From assembly GCF_003573695.1 (NCBI RefSeq), contig NC_039364.1, forward strand, positions 232,555,656-232,619,655: a stretch of 64,000 nt of DNA, in the 5' to 3' direction. The notes beneath the pieces were generated by a model. The model did no database searches and had not been told where the DNA came from. It saw nothing but the letters and a program-made list of their open reading frames with translations. The position numbers and the translations under genes are program-made. Positions 55,762-64,000 of this stretch are shown in pieces. The DNA comes from Papaver somniferum (Eukaryota > Streptophyta > Magnoliopsida > Ranunculales > Papaveraceae). Every line of letters begins with the position of its first letter. Within the stretch, counting starts at the first letter, position 1.

Positions 55762-57028
55762 ATGGCGAGATCCAATAAAGAGAGGAATGTTATTACGAAT
55801 CGGTTTAGATTACAGCAAGAAATGCATCAAAGGGGGTTGCAACAACTTGATGATGCGGAAGCTGAAGATAATAAACTAATCGACACTTTGATGCTTGTAC
55901 ATACGGGCCAAATACCTAGAGTTCCAAATCCACAAGAAGTATTCTCAAGAAGGTATACGTATCGAGGGAGGGAATTTTACCATCAGAAGTTGATGCACGA
56001 TTATTTTCTTCCCAATTGTGTGTACTCTGATCAAAATTTTCAAGGTCGATTTTGTATGTCTCGTCATCTGGTGATAAAGATTATTGAAGAGCTTTGTCGA
56101 GTAGAACCTCAATTTTAACTATCAGTTTGATGCACTCAATATTAGAGGTCATAGTCCTGAACCAAAAATTATTTCGGCTTTAAGGATTCTAGGTTATGGC
56201 AGACCAGCGGATGCGAACGATGAGTACCTTCGTTTGGGTAAAAAAACTTCATTCACTTACCTTTCATTGTTTTGTGAAGTAATGATTAATCATTTTGGTC
56301 CAGCATATTTACGAAAACCAACCGAGGAAGATGTTAGACAAATATTGAGGGAGAATGAGGAAAGGGGATTTCCAGGAATGCTAGGTAGTCTTGACTGTAT
56401 GCATTGGGTATGGCAAGAATGCCATGTTTATTGGGCCGGTCAATATAAGGGTCATTATCCTAGACCAACTGTTATCCTTGAAACTGTCGCTTGTTGTGAT
56501 TGTTGGATATGGCACGCTTTTTTTGGTCTTTCGGTTTCACAAAATGATATTAATGTTTTGCACAAGTCGCCTATGTTTGAATATCTGAAGTATGGAATTT
56601 GTCCCCGAGTCCATTTCACGATCAATGGCCATCAATACACTCATGGGTATTATCCTGCGGATGGTATCTACCCAAAATGGTCCACCTTGGTTCAATGCTA
56701 TCGTCAGCCTCCTGCCGGTTCATTGGGGCGTTCATACCGGTATTTTAACACCGCCCAAATGGCAGCGAGGAAGGATGTGGAACGCGCTTTTGGAATTTTG
56801 AAGAGGATGTTCGTTATCATTTGTGTCCCATGTCGTGGGTTGAGTGCTCGTGAAATGCATAAGACTATGCTCACTTGCATAATTCTTCATAACATGGTCA
56901 TTCATGAAACTCGTTGTGATTCAGAGTGGATTAACTATGAAGATGAAGATTTGAGGCCAGAGATTCAACCACAAAGAGGGATCCCTGCAAGGAATTATGC
57001 TCAAATGACTAATTACATTCAGCACTAG
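55762..57028 (+). pseudogene. PIF/Harbinger transposase, one frameshift
   Basis: It begins ATGGCGAGATCC. The N-terminal part (to 56,118) has RVPNPQEVFSRRYTYRGREF and FCMSRHLVIKIIEELCRVEP, the usual start of plant Harbinger DDE proteins. An extra T in the run near 56,115 moves the frame, which then continues openly to TAG at 57,028 through FDALNIRGHSPEPKIISALR. DDE residues: GMLGSLDCMHWVWQ (D), LSVSQNDINVLHKSPMF (D) and KDVERAFGILKRMF (E). The combined length, about 420 residues, is normal. The enzyme cuts and pastes elements with 3-bp TWA targets and could once have mobilised Tourist-like MITEs sharing its ends. A single-base lesion means the loss was recent. Confidence 0.92.
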
Positions 57029-57339
57029 AATTTGTATGACAGTTTAAGAGATGATCTGAGAGTGAATCTTTGGGAAGAGCATGGAACATAAGTTATGTTT
57101 GAGTTGTTTTGGTTTAATTGTTATGTATTTTGGTTTAATTATTAAGTTATGAATTTTAAGTTATGTTGGTTTAAGTTATGTATTTCGGTTTAATTATATT
57201 TATGTATTTTGGTTTAAGTTAATATGCGAAACTTATTTAAGTGGACTAATCAACTATTTCAAACTAATATTAAGTAGAATGCAACAACAACATATCAAAT
57301 TAAAATGCAATACTTCAAATTAAAACTTAAATTAATGCA

Positions 57340-58298
57340 TCAATCATCTAGAGGAACTACATCATCGGACTCATCCTCATCATCATCATGGTTGTTAGTA
57401 AATCCAGCTTGTTGTTCAATCTGTGCTTGAACACTGTCAAATTCCATTTGCCACACATGTTTTTGTTGGGCGTTCATAATTGAAGTGTTATCTTGAAGAA
57501 TGTTATGCTTGTCATAGTCAAACCCAAATTTTTCTTGAGAAAAACGACTTTTCTTACTCTCTTTGTTTTGAAATTTACTATCAGTTGCTCTTTGCTTCTC
57601 GAAGGTCTTTTGATGTTCCATAACTTTGTCTTGTTAAATCCACCAGAACTTGCTCCTTCTTGGGATAATTTTCTAACCAGTCTTGCATTGTTCCTCCCTG
57701 GAAGTTTTCTCTTACCACCATCATCATTGAGAACTAAGTTCGCATTTGGGTTTCTTGGGGTATCTGGTGAAGAATTCGATGGACCTGGTGAAAATGGTGA
57801 AGAATTTGGTGTTGAGGGAGAAGAATTATATGGTGACCTTTCAGGTACTTGTTGATTACCTACTAACACATCTGGATTATATTTGTTCAACACCTTCAAA
57901 ATATGATAACAACTTTCGAAAGCGAACTGTTTGCATGTTTTCGCTGTCAATCCGTACGAACCTTTATTTCAACATCAACATCCACAAGACCACTATCTCG
58001 GCCTCTCTTGGCTTGCATTATCAATCCAACATAAGAAGTTACTTCCCTGTTGGTTACAATGAAGTGTTATGCCACCCTTTTGCAACACGAGAATTGGTGT
58101 TCATGGTTTCTTCTTCATATTTACAAAATATATTTTCCCACATGGTGTTACCATGTTGTTGTGCACTATCGATACAATCTTGGGTAAGAAAAACATTATT
58201 CGACAAATACATTCATCTTCTGTCATGGTGTATTTTGCACCCTAGACTTTGGCCTTTTTACCTTTATCATTGCCTTGGCTTTGAGATTGCAAATTCAT
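57340..58298 (-). pseudogene. Harbinger ORF1 (Myb/SANT-like partner protein), decayed
   Basis: It starts ATGAATTTGCAATCTC at 58,298. The minus strand gives TMTEDECICR, then in another frame SAQQHGNTMWENIFCKYEEE (the SANT-like trihelix part) and KTCKQFAFESCYHILK. A Pro/Ser-rich linker (PNSSPFSPGPSNSSPDTPRN) and an acidic end (NNHDDDEDESDDVVPLDD) follow. This is the layout of the plant PIF ORF1 protein that brings transposase to DNA and the nucleus. A TAG replaces a tryptophan early on, and at least three frame changes occur. The C-terminal 57,340-57,950 part is best preserved. Confidence 0.82.
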
Positions 58299-58459
58299 AT
58301 TACAAGAAATTTAGAATTGTAGAGAAGGTGTGATTGTTTTAGATTTGAAGAAGATTGAGAGACTGAGAAATTCTACAAAGATTTAGAAATTTTGGTGTGA
58401 GTTGAAATGAGTTTGAAATTGGGTATTTATAGAGGGCAAGAATTGTAGCCGTTGGATGA

Positions 58460-58575
58460 GGAACTGATAAGCGATGATCAGATCAGCGAGCGGTGTACTG
58501 ACTAAAGTTGGCGCTGGAATGACCAGCGAACGTGATTATGACCATCGAGCGATGGACACTCTATCGCTCGCTGGA
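58460..58575. repeat. Right subterminal motif cluster of the Harbinger element
   Basis: agcgagcgg, ggcgctgg, cagcgaacg, atcgagcgatgg and tcgctcgctgg occur within about 110 bases, matching the cluster at the left end. Confidence 0.65.
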
Positions 58576-58935
58576 AACTCCATCGTGTATGCCTATATGT
58601 TATAATTGACATATAGGCATATGAGTTTGGCAGTTTGGCATACCCATAGTGGGTGCATATATGGAAAAATCGTATGTTTTCCATATGCATGGGAATAGGC
58701 CTAAGTGGAGGTAAAGGAGAAAGTCTAAATAAAACTTTCATCGTGTCCCTGGGTCTTAAGTCCACATCATCTTTAAACAATAAGTGTTTAATAAGACCTT
58801 GGAGATTGAAGATGAAATTTAGGTAGAAAGTCTTATCTTTAAACAAACATGCCATGTCGTAAATGACCCACAACCAAAAAGTGTTAATAAGACCTCCACG
58901 TAGGATGACCTTGACCCCTATCATCGGAGATGTTC

Positions 58936-59369
58936 TAATAGAAGCAACAAAATTTGTGCATCCTTGCATACCGAATTATGGCGTTCCGGCATATTTTATT
59001 GGAAGGTTGTTCGATCACAAAACCATTTTTTTCCCTCCCCTTTTTATTCGCTAAAGCAAACCAAATTTATATTCTTTTAGTAATTGATTTTTCTATTAGC
59101 ACAAATGCATGAGAAATGTTCCTCTTTTTTTTTCTAATTACTTCTCTCTGAATTATCTTTCTTTTGTTGAGCCTATACTTCTCTTGTTTTATCTTTTTTT
59201 TTTTTGGTGCAATCTCTTGTTTTGTCTAGAAACCAAAGTGAGAAGCGTAATATATATTCTTCTTCTTCCTCAACCATGTACGTCAGATACATTAAAATTC
59301 ACCACTCTTACCTTGAATAACCATGGTTAAAAAAATTGAGTACATCAATTAACTTTCATCACATTGTTA
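58936..59369. other. Spacer without recognisable gene
   Basis: T-rich; short open frames only. Confidence 0.55.
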
Positions 59370-59895
59370 GGCCAAGCATTATGGGAGGGGTTATCCCTTC
59401 CCTGTCCCTTAAATGTGGGGAAGGGATATTAATCATAAGGCAACCTCACTATGGTGTGCTTTTATCCCTTCCCTATATTGCACGGAAAGTCAGTTTCCGT
59501 GTAAATAGTGCCAAACGGATACTCAGTATCCGGTTTTTTTTCCCAACTTTTTTTTTGTTGGAGTATTTGTATAGGTAAAAAAGATAATTTAGAGTAAAAA
59601 AAAGTAGATATAATATGTAAAAATGAGATATAATCGGTAAAAAATGAGTTTTAATAAAAAAAAAGTGTGAAAGGGGAAAGTTTTAGGGTAAAACTTGGAA
59701 AACCAGAAATTGATACTTAGTTTCCGTGTAAAAGTCACGGACACTGAGTATCTGTTTCAATTGAAAAACGAAAACTAAATATTTGTAAAGCACAATTTTA
59801 CACGGGGATATGGAAGATCATAGGACTTGGTTTTTTAGAATTTTTCCTACATATAAGAGATAAGAAAGGGATAACGTGCACCGTAGTGCTTGGCC
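59370..59895. mobile_element. Tourist-like MITE (GGCCAAGCA family)
   Basis: Termini GGCCAAGCATTATGG and CCGTAGTGCTTGGCC with TTA on both sides (59,367-59,369 and 59,896-59,898). 526 bp, no coding capacity. Internal inverted segments (tttccgtgtaaatagtgcc; tttccgtgtaaaagtcacgg) and repeats of 'actgagtatc/actcagtatc'. Confidence 0.85.
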
Positions 59896-61086
59896 TTATC
59901 CAAATATTCAACGAAAGAATGCTAAAGAAAAAGGAAAAAATAGGAAATTTTCTTTTTTGTTTTTTCGGTGAATACGAAATTACATTGTAAGATTATTGAT
60001 GAGTATAAAGCTCGGCACTAAATGATAATATACATGCACTTGTATCTGAACTCAAGACAATCCATCTTTATGCTAGATTTCATAAAGCTCCTACTTAGTC
60101 TACAAAATCATACCCCAAATACAAAATAAGAAAACACCTTCCATTTGAAATCCGAGAAAATTAAGAACGGAAACACTCGTGAGTAACTAGAAAGAGAGAT
60201 TCGACAGAGAAAATGATATGCGGTAAAATATATTGAACAATTTGGAAGAATCAAGAAGAAAGGGGGGAGAAAGGAAAGAGGAACTTTAGTTCTGGTGGTT
60301 CCGAAATTCAAATGAGAGAGAAATCCTAATTAATTTAAGAGATGTTGAGGAAGATAATTTTTTATTCGAAAATAAAACACAGAAGTGATTTTTAACCGAA
60401 AAAGTCTTCCAATAAAAAAAACCAAAATTTGCACCCCATTGTTGCAAAAGTTTAGACTCTTTTTTTTTCTATTTTCTTCTAAGTGGAAAATAAATTATAT
60501 TAAAGATAAAAGGTCATATTACATAGAGTTTACATTTACTCCAGACTATCAATACTAATTAAACTAACAACAAATTTTTCTAAATGATGCGCTACATCAT
60601 TAGCTTTTTTCGGAATATAAGAAATCTAGCTTAACTCTTGAAAGATTTTAAAATTTTAAGAGTGTTTATATAAGACTATTATTCGCCCTTTAACTTCTCT
60701 CATTTTTCCTTTGAGCAAATTATTATATTTTGTCACTGCCCAAATAATTGCTTCAAATGTTGTTTTGTGTCGGCTTGTTTCGGATCTATAGACTTGGAAG
60801 GATAACATCAAATTCCTTGTTTTGCGTCTGCACAATCCCATATTATTATCATACTCAGACGTGCCTTTTCATTCTCCTTGATATAAGATACATCAAAATT
60901 AATTCTTAAATATGGGGATAATGGCACACTCCAAAAGTTAGGTTCTAAAGGTGTACAATTAACCAGACTAAGGTTCGATTGTTAAAAAAGGTGCTAGGAT
61001 GAAATGTCATTGATTATTTTATAAGGTTATTTTAGTAAAAGAAAATCAGACAGTCGAAATAGTTTTCTGTCAGTTGGCAACCTTAA
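59896..61086. other. AT-rich interval without recognisable genes
   Basis: Minus-strand frames at 60,108-60,311 and 60,656-60,841 are short and show no domain. At 60,660-60,850 the minus strand reads TTFEAIIWAVTKYNNLLKGK, which could be a remnant of a LINE RNase H but is too weak to call. Confidence 0.5.
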
Positions 61087-61506
61087 GAGCAACTGCAGTG
61101 GACGACTAAACCCAAATATTTGGTCCAGTGGGTTGGCATAGTGGGACGGACTATCGATCAAAATTTGATCAAAGACTAAAACCCAGACCAAATTTAGTCG
61201 GCGACCAAGACCAAACCCAAATATAATCGGGCGTTTATATAATGTACGCCCGCACCACAGGCGTATGTATAGTCTACACACGAACACGGGCGTTTGTAAA
61301 CCTTACGCCTGATGTAAGGGCGTTTATAAAGAGTTCACCTGTGCCAAACGCTTGTTAAATGTACGCCTCATCGGGCGTACATATAGTTAACGCCCCTTAG
61401 TTGGGCGTTGATATACTTTGATCCCCTACCTTAGGCGTTGATATACTTTGATCCTATACTATCTAATTTGAGATACATCACATGGGGCGGGCTTTATACC
61501 TCCGCC

Positions 61507-61542
<36 letters not shown>

Positions 61543-61900
61543 NNNNNNNNNNNNNNNNNNNNNNNNNNNNNNNNNNNNNNNNNNNNNNNNNNNNNNNNNN
61601 NNNNNNNNNNNNNNNNNNNNNNNNNNNNNNNNTTTTTTTTTATTTTTGTTTGAATTCCCCGGAGCGTAATCTTTATTAACGCCTGATTTCAGGCGTAATC
61701 TTTACAAACGCCCCACGTCAGGCGTTATCTTTACCAACGCCGGATTCCAGGCGTAAACTTTACCAACACTCGATGTCCGTGCGAACTTTATATCAACGCG
61801 CGACCAATTTACTCTTCTCCCTCTACGCCACACGACGGACTAAACCCAAATTTGATTTTTTTTTTAGTCTTTGGTTTTGATCGCACCACTGCAGTTCCTC
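61087..61900. mobile_element. Tourist-like MITE with ACGCC/GGCGT repeat array
   Basis: Termini GAGCAACTGCAGTGG and CCACTGCAGTTCCTC with TAA flanks (61,084-61,086 and 61,901-61,903). GAGCAACTGCAGTGG is a typical PIF-like end. The interior is an array of about 30-bp units built from GGGCGTTnATA and TACGCC halves on the left (61,229-61,447) and AGGCGTAATCTTTAC/AACGCC on the right (61,663-61,800), separated by a poly-T run and a 90-base gap. No coding sequence. Confidence 0.85.
61543..61632. other. Assembly gap (90 N)
   Basis: Undetermined bases flanked by poly-T on both sides. Open frames crossing it are artefacts. Confidence 0.99.
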
Positions 61901-63371
61901 TAAGGCATTTACAACATATTTCACGACCCAAACCTTCTACCATACATGTTTTCATGACCCTTTTATATGATAAATCCAAGTTAATCATTACTAATAAGTT
62001 AAATTGAATAAATTCAATAAAATAACTTGCCAATTTAACGTGCGAAACACGGCTCTTATTTTGGTAAAGAACAAAAAGATTTCCCATGTACACTCTCGCA
62101 TCTTTTGTAATTATACCAAACCTATTTTGTAATTATTTGTTATCTCTTCCATGTTCATTTATGATAATTTGGACAAAGATTCCATGAATTCGTTCCCAAA
62201 AAATTATCATTGCTTACCCAGAAACAACACCCGTCAACAACTATGCAGATATAACATTTTTGCGAGATTAATAAACTACCCCTGGAAGTAAAATTCCTTA
62301 CTATAGTTAATCAAAATGAGAGACAATTTGAGTATTAGAGGAAGAAGAAAAAAATCAATGAATACTTAATTAATTGGGGTTAATTTATATTTGAGAAGAA
62401 TGACCTAATTTGTTGTACAGCAAAATGGCTAAATTTCTCAAAAACATACACGTTGGGATACAACAACTCATAAGATAGAGCCGTTATTATCAAATGGAAG
62501 GCCAAAATCAAATGTGGAGGAGTGTGAGAAAAAAAAAAAGGTCAAACAAGTACTAAAATTAGTTTCCGACAGAAATCTAAGTGTAACAAGTCTCCACGCA
62601 TAGCAAAAACCTGGCTTCGGCGAGCTAACTAGCACTACAACTGTGTACTTTTCATCGAGCATGACTTAGCTATAACTCCTACAATAAGTCTAGCAATGTT
62701 GCTACCATAATAATTGATTATCGCTAGATTTTAGTCAAGAATGGCTAGTGAAGATCACCATAGTTCTTGCTCTAAATTCACTGCCAAAATCCTCAAAGCT
62801 TCGTATTTGGATTTGACAAGCTTCAATATAAGAGATCAGCAACTTAATTCGTACAACCATGAGGTAATGATATTGATAATAAAAGCCACATAAAAAAAAA
62901 CAAGAAAGGTAGTACAAAAACTTGCGAAAAAGTTTTCGGTGTCTTTTTTTGTTGACACAATTTTGAGTGTGTTTTTAGTTTATAAGAATAAAATAATAAG
63001 ATTTCAAAACAAAATAATCAAATTAGATATAAAACTTTCTTCGAGTTCAAATCCATCTTCTCGCATGGATTAGATTTCATAAAAATCAAATTAAAACCCT
63101 GGAGAACTCCTTTGCAGGAAAAAATAATACGGGCAAAAAAAATCCAATAGAGAAGTTTTCGTGGAAGAGTTATCGGGCAGGTTTTTGAAGATTATCTACT
63201 GAAAATTTGTATTTAATCACCAAATCAATCATTGACTACCCTTTTTTTATAATTATTCCTCTATATTTGTTCCAAACTACAAAAACACAATAATTTTGTG
63301 ATTTAGAGATTTCTTAATACTAATTGAATAGTCTAACTTTGGTAAGAAAAAGAATTATGATCCATTGCCCC
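61901..63371. other. Interval without confident genes; likely 3' flank of the edge gene
   Basis: Only short frames. One plus-strand stretch, ATG at about 62,742 to a CATGAG|GTAATG site near 62,863, could be a single exon but has no recognisable domain or continuation. Confidence 0.45.
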
Positions 63372-63842
63372 TTATGTTCTCCAGAAACCTCTTGCACCTC
63401 CCAGGATTGAAAGTTCAGTTATTCTCTCCACCTCTTCTTCTTTCATCATGGGTTTATATTTTTCACTGTAGATGTTAACTTATTAATTAATAATATAATT
63501 TCTAAGAAGATTGAAAATGAAATTTACTTACTCGTTGTGGGCTTTGTGCTTGTGCTTCTTCACCTTAGAATAGAATGTCTGATTCGCGTAGCAAAGAACC
63601 AGTGGACCCTCCTATGAAAAACAAAAACGTGTTAAAAGAAATGGGTTCAACCTCTATCGATTATTTTGGGGTTGTATGAGAGATTTGGAACTGATATTAC
63701 ATTATACCATTTTCTTGTTATCCCATCGAGCCAACAAGAACTCCACTTCTGATTTTTGTCTAAGAGGTGTAAAGTATCTACAAACATATTCAGAAGACTG
63801 CTCAACAGTTTCCAAGTCCCCACTTGTTTTTTTCAACAACAT
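63372..63842 (-). CDS. Last three exons of an unidentified host gene (partial)
   Basis: Minus-strand exons 63,842-63,708, 63,611-63,532 and 63,465-63,372 have acceptors TAATCAG, TTCATAG and CTACAG and donors ATG|GTATAA and GA|GTAAGT, keep one frame, and end in TAA. They encode about 102 residues. The first part (EYVCRYFTPLRQKSEVEFLL, ARWDNKKM) is followed by a basic stretch (SKVKKHKHKAHN) and ends ILGGARGFWRT. There are no stops within the exons. I do not recognise the family. The ATG at 63,842 directly follows an acceptor, so coding sequence probably continues upstream beyond the window edge. Confidence 0.7.
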
Positions 63843-64000
63843 CTGATTAATATATGCAAAATAAATAATAAAAAGGAGGTTAGATTTTCCATGGGGAGTA
63901 AGGTTTTTTTTTCGACTAATTTTTATGAATAAATGCTAGACATTGTTATCGGTTTGAAGTAAGTATTGACTATCTATCAGTTCCCAGAATAGTGCTTAAA

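Larger units (their letters stand above)
55299..58935. mobile_element. PIF/Harbinger element, nearly complete
   Basis: 3.64 kb. Terminal repeats GAGCATCTCCAATACAAGG (left) and, in reverse complement, GAACATCTCCGATGATAGG (right). Flanks are TAT on the left and TAA on the right, one mismatch from a 3-bp duplication. It carries the two expected genes convergently: a DDE transposase on the plus strand (one frameshift) and a Myb-like ORF1 on the minus strand (several lesions). Both ends also share further inward matching segments and CGCTGG/AGCGA motif clusters. This is the autonomous architecture of plant PIF elements. Confidence 0.88.

Noticed and set aside
61438..61679. Open frames across poly-T and N bases
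   Set aside because: They exist only because undetermined bases and poly-T lack stop codons.
62742..62863. Possible single exon beginning MASEDHHSSCSKFTAKIL with a CATGAG|GTAATG donor
   Set aside because: No second exon, domain or promoter could be linked to it; a chance open stretch is equally likely.

Overview
This is a plant nuclear window of very dense nested transposable elements with only two credible host genes. Evidence for a plant: Sirevirus-like Copia, Tat-lineage Gypsy, RNase H-bearing LINEs, hAT/Stowaway/Tourist MITEs, a PIF/Harbinger element, a plant GDSL esterase gene with clean GT-AG introns, and an O-fucosyltransferase pseudogene. Base composition is AT-rich and dicot-like. 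A Ranunculales/Papaver origin is a guess from the look of the large LTR family and was not tested.

Left third (1-15.6 kb): the 3' end of a Sirevirus-like Copia element runs into its roughly 2.2 kb LTR, which is split by a 1.3 kb inverted-repeat transposon. Then come a Stowaway MITE, a hAT MITE, an LTR-like relic, a sparse interval, a minus-strand LINE relic and a pile of related LTRs. The pile ends in two LTR 5' ends facing each other (14,967-15,584).

Middle (15.6-30.2 kb): an O-fucosyltransferase pseudogene on the minus strand is cut by a 4.8 kb minus-strand Copia (element B; TSD ATAAA). Element B is itself cut inside its integrase by an 8.05 kb plus-strand Sirevirus-like element (A2; TSD TATCA) that keeps gag but has no recognisable pol. 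A minus-strand LINE relic lies upstream of the pseudogene.

Centre-right (30.2-49 kb): a roughly 6.2 kb LINE (element D; 17-bp TSD) is split by a 10.1 kb Tat-lineage Gypsy element (element C; TSD TGTCA, 463-bp LTRs). Element C has pol on the minus strand with no gag, and carries on the opposite strand a spliced-looking coiled-coil gene with its own TATA box plus a captured LINE RNase H.

Right third (49-64 kb): a duplicated non-coding block, two head-to-head Tourist MITEs, an intact four-exon GDSL esterase/lipase gene (minus strand), a second copy of the hAT MITE, three more Tourist-like MITEs, a nearly complete PIF/Harbinger element with transposase and a decayed Myb-like partner, and finally the last three exons of an unidentified host gene running off the right edge.

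The nested boundaries give a relative order of insertion: pseudogene, then B, then A2; and LINE D, then Gypsy C. Most element ORFs carry stops or frameshifts. The intact reading frames are the GDSL gene, the captured LINE RNase H and the terminal exons at 63.4-63.8 kb.
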